NCBI GenBank assembly: GCA_009731375.1 | Contig: BJOX01000165.1 | Location: forward strand, 519,402-583,401 | Direction: 5' to 3' | Source: Paulinella micropora | Taxonomy: Eukaryota; Cercozoa; Imbricatea; Euglyphida | DNA length: 64,000 nt | Shown here: positions 1 to 32,526 of the stretch, in pieces | Numbering within the stretch: position 1 is the first letter of the stretch | Layout: each line of letters begins with the position of its first letter | Notes under the pieces: generated by a model | Told to the model about the DNA's origin: nothing | Seen by the model: only the letters and a program-made list of their open reading frames with translations | Database searches by the model: none | Program-made: the position numbers and the translations under genes

Positions 1-95
1 TCTCTCTCTCTGTCTCTCTGTCTCTCTCTCTCTCTCTCCTCTTCTCTTTCTCCCCCCCCCCCCTTCTCTCACACAATATACACACACATACACAG

Positions 96-20827
<20,732 letters not shown>

Positions 20828-21280
20828 GTAGCACACCCTGCCTCATCGATTGTTGGGCACATCTACGAAGTGAAGAGAGAAAAGCGTTCCTGCTTTGATC
20901 TCATCCTTCTCCATCAACCGAAGTGATACGACAAAAATGCTGAAGCCATCACGTCAAAGCTCAGGGTAAGAGCTTTCCAACCATGTGCTCTTCATTGTCG
21001 TATCTCAAAGATTGATTGGGAAACATGAGTTCAAAGTTGGGCTGTTTTGCCGCTTAAGTGTCCTTACTAAGACCAGCAGGTCATTCTCCATCAGTAGTCA
21101 TCGTCATCCTGAGGAAGTAGGATTTAGGTTTTTCTTCTACATCGGAAATTCGGGCTTCGGGTTAAGTCCGGGTTTTTCCGGTGCGAGAGCCACCACAGGC
21201 AAGCGAAATCAGGCCTGGGTGGCTCTCGCGCTCCCAAAATCCAAACTGTTAAATTGTTATATACAGTCTAGGCCACCCAC
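20828..21280. other. 3' flank of ATPase gene with diverged repeat unit
   Basis: No AATAAA close to the stop codon. 20890-21060 is similar to 22850-23030 (gctca.g.(t)aagagctttccaac, cgtatctcaaa.attgattg, gaggtcaaagttg). A small inverted repeat lies at 21180-21230 (gcgagagccaccacaggc / gcctgggtggctctcgc). Confidence 0.6.
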
Positions 21281-21284
21281 CGAC

Positions 21285-21309
21285 TACTACTACTACTACT
21301 ACTACACTG

Positions 21310-21367
<58 letters not shown>

Positions 21368-21429
21368 GTCGACTTCTACTACTGCCCTTTTGCCGAGGTG
21401 TAAGTGCCACTGTCCGCAACCCGGGCGCT

Positions 21430-21475
<46 letters not shown>
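21285..21475. repeat. (CTA)n and (GA)n microsatellites
   Basis: (CTA)n trinucleotide at 21283-21365 and (GA)n at 21433-21474. Confidence 0.95.
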
Positions 21476-21477
<2 letters not shown>

Positions 21478-21756
21478 ATTCCAGCAGTGATGCCTGGAGC
21501 GCGTTACGATCGATATCGCTATTCGTAAAATGACTAAGGATTCCACCCTTTGTCAGCTATATATCTGAGTATAATTGGTATTACTTGATTAATGAGTTCA
21601 GGCGGGGTAGAATTCTGTTGGGTGACCTCTGAACTTTCAAACTGATTTATTTGCAAAATACATGAGCTGAAAAAAATGACATTTATCACTCGGTGAGAGT
21701 TCAGGTCACTAATTTGAAATCAGACTACTACTACCACATTATTATTATTATTATTA

Positions 21757-21802
21757 TACTCCCAGATGGTAGACCTTAACCACTGGGCTATCGCGGTGCC
21801 AC

Positions 21803-21833
<31 letters not shown>

Positions 21834-22280
21834 ATATCTGAGGCGTACTGATGCAGCTAATGGCATATCCTCAACGGACATAAGCCTCCAATACCCTTGT
21901 TCGAGGTCCTCCACCCCCCCGTGTCAGTCTCTCGCCTGATGATCGGGGCCACCGATGGAGCTCCTGAGGGCAAGACTGCACTAAGCCGAGGTTATTCCGC
22001 AGTCCCAGCAACCTCTTGCAAGACGTCACCGAATGTGCAAGTGCATACACCAAGCGCGGTTGCTAGAGCTGCCTCGAAACCCCACCCATAACAATCTGGT
22101 GTCTGCTGGGTCCTGGGCTATCAACCAGCATATGCGGAGTTTAAGATCTTTTACGCGCGCAACGACCCTCCTCCCCAGCATCTACCACCAAAGGGTTATG
22201 AGTTGGCGTCACAGTTTAACGCCTTGAGGCCATTGGGCTGAATAATAATAATAATAATAATAATAACAACAACAATGATG

Positions 22281-22337
<57 letters not shown>

Positions 22338-22382
22338 GTGCTTCTCTGTCAATGGCTGATGCATTTCTGCACATGCGCCTCA
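21757..22382 (-). mobile_element. tRNA-derived SINE (minus) split by a second repeat
   Basis: 21764-21800 is the tRNA-like head seen at 63,800-63,860 (ttaaccactgggctatcgcg, gtgccac) and 22338-22382 is the 3' body (gcttctctgtcaatggctga). Between them, bracketed by (TAA)n tracts, lies a different ~410 bp sequence (21830-22241), probably a second element inserted into the SINE. Internal ORFs are insignificant. Confidence 0.7.
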
Positions 22383-22406
22383 ATAATAATAATAATAATA
22401 ATAATA

Positions 22407-22452
<46 letters not shown>
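22383..22452. repeat. (AAT)n microsatellite
   Basis: Trinucleotide array continuing from the SINE tail. Confidence 0.95.
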
Positions 22453-22453
<1 letters not shown>

Positions 22454-22639
22454 TCGCCTTAGCTATCTAAAATATTGCTAATAAAGTAATAACACGACCA
22501 CTGGAAGTAATAATAATAACGCTTTTTTGCATACACGAACTACAATTCAAGACTTTTGTATAATAATCTCACATATGACGAAAAGCACCGTAACATCACA
22601 TCGAACTATTACTACCAACAACCCTCACAGTGATAAAAT

Positions 22640-23028
22640 GATCCAACTTTAATCTCATCAGTATGTTACTCTTGAAAATTTTCAAGCCCATCGTTTGAAA
22701 GCTCAAGACAATGGCTTTCAAACGATGTCCTGAGCATTTTCAGTGTAGTATATCAACTATTGAATGATTAAGCCAACCTTGGCAAAGTTGGATGGTTCTG
22801 TCTCTAGACTGTTGTCAGTAATGATAATGACATTCAAATGGCAAACTATCCAATTTTAATCTTCGTTCTCCGTCAATCGTGATGATATGTAAATGCTGAT
22901 GCCGTCTGTTGAAAGCTCAGCACAAGAGCTTTCCAACAATTTCTCAGAATTTTCGTATCTCAAATATTGATTGAGGAAAATGAGGTCAAAGTTGAGTGAT
23001 TTTTACCACTTGAAAGGTTGTCCGTAAT
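22640..23028. repeat. two diverged copies of a hairpin-bearing dispersed repeat
   Basis: 22640-22790 and 22845-23028 share the layout (t)ccaactttaatctc..., a self-complementary centre (cgtttgaaagctcaagaca / ggctttcaaacg) and gtcaaagttg-like ends with the unit at 20890-21060. No coding potential. Confidence 0.6.
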
Positions 23029-23116
23029 ACGAGACTATATAAGATTTTATTCATAACTAGAAGTTAATACGTGACTATATAAGATTTTATTCATAACTAG
23101 AAGTTAATACGTGACT
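23029..23116. repeat. 37-bp tandem duplication
   Basis: gactatataagattttattc and ataactagaagttaatacgt occur twice in immediate succession, almost without change, with the start of a third unit. Confidence 0.92.
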
Positions 23117-23869
23117 TAGTAGTATAGGGGAGGCATTCAACTGTAATGTTGAAAAATAAATATGAGTTACCATTCGAAAATTATTTAGATCCTAGTTCAC
23201 TACAGCATAACCGTACAGTCACGGTATCTTCACTCTTATCACTCAATACTTAGTAATTAATTTCCTATATTATCATATTTTCTAGTACTGGTAGCGAATT
23301 GCATTTATGTTCACATATTACCAATTTGGTGAGGTTGGTTGCCTTTTTGGTTCTTTTGAATCTTAGTAAAATGATGGTAGACAACTGGGATCCCGGAGCC
23401 TCTGGTTAACAGGCTTGTTGGAGTCGCTACCGGACCTTCAAATTGTCTATCGGGTTATGAGCATTGTTGATGTGTTCCATGCGAGTAGCAAAACGGAAGG
23501 AGGGGATAGGAAAATGCGAAGGAGTATGCAGTGTGAAGTCGCTTCGAAAGAGAGAGCTGGCGTCTGCTAGAAGGGCTACTGCGCATCGGTCTGCGTCTCT
23601 GCCAAAGAGGCACAGTCTGAGCAGAAGGCAAGTTAGCAGAAAGATCGGTTCGGTTTGCTGCGGAGTGTGTGTTCTGCTTTGTTTTGCAGAGTGAGCTGAA
23701 TTGGACATCAGAAGGTGTTGCTTTTTTTTGGCGAGACTTTGAGTCTTCGATTGGAGCCGCGCTGCTTTTTTTTTTAATTTCATCAGACTGAGCACTTTAA
23801 CGACCTGCTAAAACCACTACCGTTGACATTTTACTATGCTATTTTTGACCTGCACGTTAGACTCACGAT

Positions 23870-24921
23870 GATTCTCCTCTGCACGACGTTTCGACTTCAC
23901 TAACTATATAGTTTTCGATTTCGTTCAGGAATGACTTCAAAGGATTTAATGAAAGTTTTTTTACAAAAGATTAACTTTTGTCTTTCTTCGTTGATTTATT
24001 ATCTTTTTCCCTGATCGGATTTCCCGTGAACACGCATGTGCTGTAAATCATAAGTTTGTGGACAAGGAAACAGACTTCCTGAGAAACTGCTGAGAAATCT
24101 TTCCCAAATGAAAATTTCAATACTTCAACCGTGAACATATTAGTTGGACTTGAAGACCTCCTTCAAGTACGGAGGCTACACTCCCATCTTCAAGTGTTAC
24201 ACCTTACCAACTCACAATCTACGTTCATAATGTTCGTACTTTGCAACCCAAGTGAAGTCACAATGCAAACAATTAGAAATAAATACATAATAATAATAAA
24301 TAAACGAAGTGACCTTTCAGCGGAGTATTTACTGGTATTGCACCTACTCTTTGGCGTTAGGACTTAATGCAAGTCACGAGTCCTCGGACTCTGTGAGAGT
24401 AGGTGAAATACCAGTAAATAGTAGAGCCTGAGATCACTTCGCCTGTTTATTTACGTAATCAAGTTTCGAACTTTTTGCGGCTGAGGCTTGGATGCAACTT
24501 ACAATCAAGGGTGAAACGTAGATTGTGAGCCTGAGGTCTCCAGTTCTCAAACGGATAGTGTCTTTTTGTTTCTAGTTATATAACAGTCATAAAACGGATA
24601 GTGTCGGGCCCGGTGGTGAAATCGAAAACCAACTTTCAACTGATTTGGGAAGGCTAGGCGAGAATGACTCCCTGGGACAGATGTAAAACACAGTCAAACA
24701 TTGTTTTTCCGTCACTCGTGTTACCATTGTCCACAAATTTACCGCAACGTGCGTGTCACGGGTGACTTAACGGGAAATCGGGGGAAAAGGCAATAGAGTG
24801 GGAAAGGCAATAGTTGATCATCAGCTTTTCTAAAAAGATCTTTGACTTAATCGTTTGAAATTACTTCTGAACGGAATCGAAAACTAGTTAGTGAAGTCGA
24901 AACGTCGTGCAGAGGAGAATC
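23870..24921. mobile_element. 1.05-kb foldback (inverted-repeat) element
   Basis: The left end gattctcctctgcacgacgt then ttcgacttcactaacta is the reverse complement of the right end (tagttagtgaagtcgaa, acgtcgtgcagaggagaatc). Imperfect pairing runs inward (gttttcgatttcgttcag / ctgaacggaatcgaaaac) to a centre near 24,370, where tatttactggtatt / aataccagtaaata pair. No ORF longer than 80 codons. It resembles a foldback or MITE-type DNA transposon remnant; family unknown. Confidence 0.85.
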
Positions 24922-25456
24922 CTTTGGGAAACTACCCATCGTGGAACCTTTACCGACTCCTTTCAGAGTCTATCCGGGCTACCCAGCAAGACTATCAACG
25001 CAGTATGGAAACGCACTTTAATAACTCGTATACTGATAAAAGAACTGACGCTTTGACTTCCCGCCATGTCACAGATTGACTAACTTAGGTATAGGTCTTA
25101 CGCATTTTGGTTAACATTGGCATTATTGACTGTCCGGCCTATTGACAAATCAACTACCTAAGTAACGGTGAATTAAATTGAAATAGTAATGACCAACGCT
25201 CCCCCTTAGTTATTTGTGTCAATGTCATGACTACCGTCATAAGTGTCGTATAGTTCTGAAGCAAATGAAAAATTTGCAAGGGGTATCAAGTGCAACTAAA
25301 AACTATATATATAAAAACGTTAGGGGTGTGAGGAAACAAGTGAAAAGAAAGAGAAGCGGGCTGTATGCGATAAAATAATACTATCCTTCTTTTTTCGCGC
25401 ACCCGAAGCCAGAAAAGTCAGGAATCCCCCCCACCGGCCACCGCAAGGCCTGGGGT

Positions 25457-25798
25457 CTAGTCAAGCTCGTTGCGCAGCTCATCGCCATCGTATGCTAAAC
25501 CGTCCTCAGTTCCTCTCGCCTCTATTTCCCATTCTTCTTGATCATGTTCCCGTCCTTCTGCTAGTTCCCGACGTTGTTCTATTTCTTGTTTTGGGTATCG
25601 TCCGTGTTTCAGCTTTAGGAATTCCGCGCGATTGACTTTCCATTCGGCTTGCTGGTCTATGACCTGTCCCACGGCACGGAGTCCAGCCACTGCATCGATC
25701 GAAGATTCCACAGCTTCCAATCCGGCATCGACAATACTAAACAACTCACACAGAGCGAGAACAAAAACACAAAACATAGGTGAAACACCCGTAGTCAT
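25457..25798 (-). CDS. small ORF overlapping the end of the copia pol remnant
   Basis: 114 codons starting 53 bp inside the RNase H frame of the neighbouring copia remnant. The first ~26 residues are hydrophobic, resembling a signal peptide or membrane anchor (CVFVLALCELFSIV). The rest is charged and probably helical. It has no recognisable family. Since it sits after pol and before the probable 3' end of the element, it may be an accessory ORF, or chance. A purine-rich stretch (25,420-25,436, minus) downstream may be the polypurine tract. Confidence 0.4.
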   Translation of the reverse strand: MTTGVSPMFCVFVLALCELFSIVDAGLEAVESSIDAVAGLRAVGQVIDQQAEWKVNRAEFLKLKHGRYPKQEIEQRRELAEGREHDQEEWEIEARGTEDGLAYDGDELRNELD

Positions 25799-26288
25799 TC
25801 CGGTTCACCCGGAATGATAACCGTGAATTTGTTGAGCAATAAGTAAACTGCTCGCGCGGCAACGGTTTGGTGAGTAAATCTCCTATCTGCTTTTTAGTAC
25901 CTTCCTTTATAAACTTTATCTCTCCATCTCTCTGAAGGTGATAAATGAAGTGTAATTCGAGAGGCAAATGTTTGGTGCGGGGTCCGGATAATCCTCTTTC
26001 ACCCGCGAGAATTGTTTGCGAATTATCCTCGAAAATTTCCACTGCACCTTTTTGCGGAATTCCGAGTTCCTGTCTGACATGACCTATTGCTAGTCCTTCT
26101 CTTATGCATTCAGCAGCTGCGTAAATTTCCGCGTCATTTGAACTAAGTGCTATCCTACTCTGTCTTTTTGAAAGCCAACCTATTGGGTCTCCTCCCCACA
26201 AGATTATGAAACCTGTGCGAGACTTCCCCGTCTTCAAACAGACTTTGTGAGCGGCATCAGGCCACAAAGTGACCTTAGGGTAGGACAT
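25746..26288 (-). pseudogene. Ty1/copia-type RNase H fragment
   Basis: The reading has the copia RNase H signatures SRTGFIILWGGDPIGWLSK, QSRIALSSNDAEIYAA and TKHLPLELHFI, ending with the conserved LLTKPL. The domain is nearly complete. It belongs with the RT fragment just upstream (26,314-26,817), separated by a frame break. Confidence 0.88.
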
Positions 26289-26313
26289 ACCCTCTTGAAC
26301 GGATTTTGGCCCG

Positions 26314-26817
26314 TTAAAAGCTATACCGCGAAAGAGTTATTAAATAGCGTATGATTCTGCCTAACATAGCGTAAGTTACTCCCTTGTCTATGGTTTGCAT
26401 GACGCTTGCAGCGTTAAGAGCTTGTTCAATATCAGGTCTGGTCATCTTACCTAAATAAAGCAAACTGCCTACTATACTCGGAATAGACATTTTACGCAAA
26501 GCTGCATTTTCAGACATTGCTTCCGGAGTTTGGTCTACCGCTGGGGTACTTACCGGACGAGAATTTGCGTATCCTGTCTCACGTAAAATTTGCAATTGGT
26601 ACTTTCTTTGGTGCAATACGATTCTGCCTTTCTCATGCACTATCTCTATCCCTTTGAGTTCCTTTGCGACTCCTAGCCTTTTGAGTGGGTAGTACTGTTC
26701 TAACGCAGACGCGAATTTTTCATAGGCTTCTTTGTTAGGTGCGGAAAATATTAAATCATCCACGTGAAATACTCTCATTATCGCATCTCTTATAGGCTTG
26801 TTTTTCTCTACAAACAT
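26314..26817 (-). pseudogene. Ty1/copia-type reverse transcriptase C-terminal fragment
   Basis: Starts just before the catalytic box (FHVDDLIFSA, the xVDD motif) and continues with the copia connection region PVSTPA and SIVGSLLYLGKMTRPDI. The fingers and the first half of the palm are deleted: the next readable upstream piece (26,832-27,071) is integrase. Confidence 0.88.
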
Positions 26818-26831
26818 GCATAAGTCGGAGT

Positions 26832-27071
26832 CTAACAGCCTAAATCCACCTTCCTTGGTCCTTGGGTGGCAGGCAAAATGTTATGTAGAGTGGTTGCCGA
26901 ATGTTCCATTTCTGCCCAGAAAGAAATGGGCAGGTGGGCATGGTAACGCATGGCTCTTGCGGCCCCAGCCGTAATGTCATTGGCTTTTTCAGCTATAGGG
27001 TTACCATCTTTGTCCCCCGTTGCTGACGTTTTCCATATAAACTGAATAGACTTCCACCATGTGGGTACCAA
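26832..27071 (-). pseudogene. Ty1/copia-type integrase fragment
   Basis: Reads ANDITAGAARAMRYHAHLP and SFWAEMEHSATTLHNILPA, the copia integrase region just after the catalytic Glu. It is cut on its 5' side at 27,060-27,071 by the head of a gypsy fragment lying in the opposite orientation. Confidence 0.82.
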
Positions 27072-28090
27072 CCCAGTTACACAAGGCGATCCTTTTAGCC
27101 ACTCACCGCTCTGCTCTCAACTCACACACGGGAAGGGATAAAATGTCATGGTTTATTTCACGCAGGTTTTGGTGGCATGGCATGCAGAAATCCATTGCCG
27201 ACACAGTCGACACATGCGAACACTGCAAGCAAACCAAGACACCACACAACAACGCTCAGAGAGGCCTTTATGGCGAATACAAGCTTGTCGAGAACCTATT
27301 CGAAACTTTGCATGTTGATTACGTAGGACCGCTACCACGAGCGGAGACCCACAATTATCGGTACATCCTGATAGCCATAGACCGCTTCTCGAATTATGTG
27401 TTCGCGGTACCAGTTGTGGAAAAGGATGCGGAATCGACATGCGAGGCCCTGGTCGACCATGTCTTCCGATATACCGGAGTGCCGAAAAATGTATACAGCG
27501 ATCGGGGATCGGAGTTTACAAACGAACTCTCCGCTCGGCTGTCCACAGTGTGGGGCTTTAAGTGGAAATACGTAACTGCATATTCACCAGAGAGCAACGG
27601 CAAAATCGAGAGGGTCCATAGACCGCTCAAGGCCGCGCTCCAACAGTATTGTCGCGATAATCAGCACATATGGGATAAGGCCTTACCGTATTTTGTGTTC
27701 TCCATGAACAACACCGCATCGAGGGCATTGGGCGGAAAAGCCACGGGCGCTTCCCCCAATCTCCTGGTATACGGGCAGCACTTGAGGATTCCGGAGGAGC
27801 TGGTGTTACCAAACCTCCCGGAAGGGGGCTTTTTGGAGCAGGATGAGCTGATGGCCTGTCGCCTACGAGTCATGGCGGAAGCCAGACACTACGTCATGAA
27901 GGCGCGGGAGGCCGAAGAGGCTCACAAACAAAACCAGCAGACGCCGAACAAAGTCAAGTATGAGTCGGGGGAATACCATAAAGGGGAATTAGTCTTCCTG
28001 TACGTACCCCAGGTACCCAACTTGGTTAGCGTCAAACTCTTCCCGATGTGGCAAGGCCCCTACACTGTTGTAGAACAAGTAGGTGCTTAA
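27059..28090 (+). pseudogene. Ty3/gypsy integrase, 5'-truncated element (gypsy-2)
   Basis: Contains the HHCC zinc module (ATHRSALNSH ... CEHCKQTK) and the three catalytic acidic residues in context: LHVDYVGP, YSDRGSEF and NGKIERVHR. Gag, protease, RT and RNase H are missing, so the element is truncated at 27,059. The frame stops at 28,088 and continues in another frame at 28,094, a frameshift. It is related to, but clearly diverged from, the integrase of the intact element at 47.8-48.5 kb. Confidence 0.9.
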
Positions 28091-28093
28091 AAT

Positions 28094-28980
28094 TTGACAT
28101 ACCGAATACAGGAAAAGGGTAAGACGCTAGTAGTACATGTACGGCGGCTGATGCGTTTTAACCCCATGCTGGATCGTAACGAAACAATGACGGAAGCGGT
28201 ACAGAAGCTGGAACACAGTTTAAGGCCGCCGCCCAAGCGCCGAGACAAGACGGCCGAGGCGAAAGAGAACCCGACACAACCCTTGCCGGCCGTAGCCGAG
28301 GGGAAAGATACGAATAATAGCGAAGCCGAAGAAGTCGCGGCTGAACAAGCCGACGCTCCCGAGGGGGACGTTATCGCGCCAGGGCCGACCAACCACCTGC
28401 AGTCGGAACAGGAGGAGAAGGTTGAACCGGTGCCGAGACGCCCACCAGCTGAATCAAAGCTGAGGTCGGCCGACGACGTGAAAACCATGCAGTGGCATGT
28501 CGGAAAGATATACCTTCTTCGGCCACCAGAGGCACATGTCGGCGACGATTGCCTCAACGGTTCTTCCTCATGAAAGTGAGAGAATGGGAGCCGCAGACTC
28601 GGGTCACGCGCACAAGCAAGGCAATCAAAGCCGAGCCGCCCGTACTGCAGTTCTATCGATCACACCAGGACCTCGACGAGCCGGAATCGCGGACTTTTTA
28701 TCCGGTATACCGCGACTCCAACCAGGTCGAAATGTTCTGGAAAGGCATCACTGACAAGTCCGAAGGCTACACGCCGTGGCAAATACAGGCGTGGCCTAGG
28801 ATGGTGCTGGATTACCCATTCGATCTACAGCACGGTCGAATCCCCCTACGGGTGAGGGATGAGATAGTAGCCGAGGGCATAGCGACCCATTTCATCGGGG
28901 CACCACCACCAGGCAAATATAAGAAAGCCAAATTAGGGCAGGCGAAGACGCAAGCCAGCCTAGCCCAGCATGCTGTGTGA
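28094..28980 (+). pseudogene. gypsy-2 post-integrase C-terminal region (frameshifted)
   Basis: Two overlapping frames (28,094-28,573 and 28,492-28,980) continue the integrase. After a Glu/Ala-rich linker comes a conserved block (KIYLLRPPEAHVGDD; FYRSHQDLDEPESRTFYPVY; TPWQIQAWPRMVLDYPFDL; GAPPPGK) that matches the C-terminal block of the intact element at 49,280-49,750. I do not recognise it as a chromodomain. Confidence 0.75.
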
Positions 28981-29602
28981 CACCTCACAAGCATAGTTAA
29001 CGCGGGTAGTATGCGAGATCCAAAGACCAATACTGGGTAGCAACAGTAAGAAACTAGCCATAGGAAAGGGACACGGCTTTGGACTCCATATCTGTTAAAA
29101 TACTACCTAAGTCCATTCTTCTTAGAGATAGCAAAAGAGAGCCTAACATGACATGATACACGGGAAAAAACCTGCCTTACCCTCCTCCCGCGGCAATTGC
29201 ATGAGTGGTGTATGATAAGTTATTCCCCACAGAGTGTCTTAGATATTATGCTCGCTTTTGTTTGCTCTTTGTTTGGATGGAAGGGGCTCTAAGACACCCG
29301 ACGGCCCTACGTATACACATAAGCATATCTATACCACTAAGAAATATAACATGTCCCTATTTACATACCGCCGCAAATCGCGCAGTACGGCGAGGGTGGA
29401 ACACGCGGACGGCAAAGATGACCGGGGCATGGGTGCACCCGCGTTGTCACGCTGTTGACCAGCGTTTGGAAACGAGCAGAGAGTCGAACACCGACACGAG
29501 AACAACACACACATAGCACATTGCTCGTTGTACTTGGGCTGACATACAAATATATACATACAAACTCATGGACATATACGTGATATAGGCACCTGGCGGT
29601 GT
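28981..29602 (+). other. gypsy-2 spacer between pol and ORF3
   Basis: About 620 bp with no long ORF. It could hold a subgenomic leader or splice acceptor for ORF3, but nothing specific is visible. Confidence 0.5.
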
Positions 29603-32278
29603 ATGTTTGGCACCGAACATCTGGTGGAGCAGTATCTCGGATTCCTCCTGGCGTGCGTAGCTTCGGTCCTGGTGATACTGATAGTACACCTAGGATTACA
29701 GGCGATCGCGGGAGAAGGGCAACGGCTCCCTCCATCCGCGCGGGATAGTCCGGCGGGAACGACCCCGGCAGCTAGCCCGGTGGCGGACCGGCGCCGCAAA
29801 GCGGAGCAACTGGACGAACCAGACCCATCTGAGGCAGCAAACTTCAGGTGCGGTTACATACATAACTCACCAGACGGGACACCCCACATCATAATGACCA
29901 CTCCGAGCAGTGGCGCAAACAACCTTGCAAGCAAGGGCGCACAGGGAAGCGAAACCCTGCAGCGCAACCTTGGCGGTCCCAATACACCGCTCACACCCGC
30001 TCAACCTTCAGGTGGCACAACTCAGGCTAGTGTTGTGGCCACACCGAAATCCTCACGGGGAAAAGCTGAAGTCGAGTCGGAGATGTTGACGACCCCTATG
30101 AAGTCATCGGCTGACGAGGGGGAGGCACCGACTGAGGACGGCAGTACACCTGCTGCAGTGCATCGCAACACACCGATGAGGACGTCGATCCCGAAGGGTT
30201 AAACACCCCTCAGCACTCGGGATTTGGGTGGATCCCAGAAGAAGACGAGAGCCTATATTATGGCGAAGAATTGAGCCTCACGCGGATGGACGCTAGGGAG
30301 GAAGCACGCTTGAGATACTGGGAGAAAGTCGGCGATGAGGATAGACCAAGCCCGACGCTTACAGTGACAAGCTGAACCCGCCCGAAGAGAAGCGGCCCGA
30401 TGAGCGGCCACGGCCCACGGATCCGGCGTACCAGCACCACCACTGCCCGCCACCGGAACCGACGGCACATTGGGGCAGGGACGAAGTATTCCCCGCGTAC
30501 TTTCATGCCTCCGACAATATATTCGGAATATACGGACCGATCGACCGTCCGATATACGCATATTCGGAACGGGGCCCGGTACCGCCGCGAACATGGAGGG
30601 TCGTAGCACCCAGTGCGTAGGCCATATCGCATCGACACGGAAACGATGTTGAGAGGTATGGACCTACACCTGAACCAGGACCCAGATCGGGAAAGGGAGG
30701 AGTATCAGAAACCGGTGCGCTACGCGTATGACCCACTGACGCGTAGAGTACACCGGATCTACCCACCTTACCCAGATATCACGGATGCGGAGCGCAGGCT
30801 GCGGCTACAATGCCCGGCGCTCGCACACACAACCAACGAACGAACGTTCCCGTTCACACCGTCTAAGGAGCCGTACCGTATACGATTGGTGGGCAACCAG
30901 GTTAATTGGGTCCCAGACCCGCACTTGTTTGAGGCAAACCCTCGCAAGATTAACCTGCGCCACCAAAGCCTCCATTCGACGAACGGGGTTTCTCGGACTA
31001 CATTGACAAAGCGAGGTACGAGCCCACCGAACAGGACAACGTCCTGAGGGTACAGTGTGAAGGGTCAAAGAAACGCGGGAGAGGATGGGGTCCGGAGATG
31101 GGACCTCACGGAAAGAGCGTACGCATCACCAGAGCGATACGCGCCTCACCGATGTCCAGATCACGCATACAACAATGACATCGAATTGATATTGTTATCC
31201 TGCGCACAATCACCGCCATGCTTTGGATGGGATGTCCCACACACATGGAGTCATCGCGACAACCCTTTACCGGGGATTGCTCGGTACAAGTCGATGGATG
31301 AGGACCGAGTGAAATTTACCAAAACCTTGTTCGAGCAAGCCAAATCGCTGAAAGGATGTGGGATTGGAGGACTATCAGCGAAAACACGCCCTCCGGTTCT
31401 ACGGCATTTGGAAGGATCCGCGATGTTTGCTTGAACCACACCAGCTCAGAAAGTTGCAGTGGTCGCAGGAAGATATCAATTCTTACTACAGACTGCTCGA
31501 ACTTTCGGGTATCCCATTGCCCGAGGAGGTCAAGGCATACCGAGCCTACTACCTTCGAAGCAAACATGACCAACCCTGGGACCTCAGGGTTGACGAGAAA
31601 TACTCGCGTACTATAGGCAGGTCTTAGGCATACCCAAGCCTCCCCTCCCTATGTAGGCCGCGAGGCATAAGACGACGAATACCTGAGCGTTTCCGAGGTG
31701 CGGCTCGGCTACGGCAGCAGTATTACGTGCGGTTCCAACACGAGCATCGGCTCGCGTGGCTGCTGACGATATACCGGCAGTTGACGAGGAGCGACGACCC
31801 AAAGACATCCCGCATCGCCAACCAGTTAGCCGATCCTGACGAGAACGTTCCGAACACATATCGAGGCCGCGTGAGAGGCTTCGAACAATGGATCGAACGA
31901 TTCAGGGCGCAGGACGCACTGGGTTGGGACAGACTTGTCCAAGCCGATGAGTTCCGATGGCACAGAACAACTCAACGGCTGGATTATATCTATCACTTTC
32001 GACGTGAGTGGCCGTACTGGAGGCAACAGTACGAATACCAGCTGGGGCAGATCATTGGTCAATTTGCCCCAGTCATAAGGTGTATCGTACCACAGCATTC
32101 GGAAGTCGGAGAAGACTTGACCTGGTCAGAAGCGAGGGCTTTGAAAGAAAGCCTGGATCAGGAATTAGACATGCCAGCGGAAGACCAACCCGCAGTGACA
32201 TGGAGGTGGCAACCATCATCACCGTCTAGCGAAGAGGAGTTCATAAACTCCCTCGAGGAAATATACCTCGACGAATAA
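29603..32278 (+). pseudogene. gypsy-2 third ORF (broken), with N-terminal membrane segment
   Basis: From the ATG at 29,603 the reading begins with about ten polar residues, then a clear transmembrane stretch (FLLACVASVLVILIVHLGL), then a Pro/Thr/Ser-rich part to a stop at 30,200. Coding-like, Arg/Glu/Tyr/Trp-rich frames continue with several frameshifts (30,613-31,047; 31,057-31,434; 31,358-31,627; 31,727-32,278, ending IYLDE and TAA). If once one frame it would be roughly 850-890 codons. Position downstream of pol and before the LTR is that of an envelope-like or accessory ORF. There is no recognisable fusion peptide, so the function is unknown. The intact element at 40.5-50.8 kb lacks it. 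Confidence 0.5.
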
Positions 32279-32526
32279 GCGTAGACGCGTTTTGAAACCC
32301 AGCTAATGGGTTGTATATATGTTGTTAGACACTTCTACCTTCGCCACAGCGAAGTAGATACTTGCCGGGTGGCAATAAGAAAATGTCTGCAGACAACAAA
32401 ACCGAACAAACAACGCCGAACACGCCAACGGCACCCTTGACACTGGCATAGCGCCCGTTCATCCCTATGATGGACGAGGATGTACGGGGATATTGAACAA
32501 TTGAGATCAATGCCTCCCTGTATTCT

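Noticed and set aside
27153-27873. Minus-strand ORFs opposite the gypsy-2 integrase
   Set aside because: Antisense shadows of a strongly conserved plus-strand domain.
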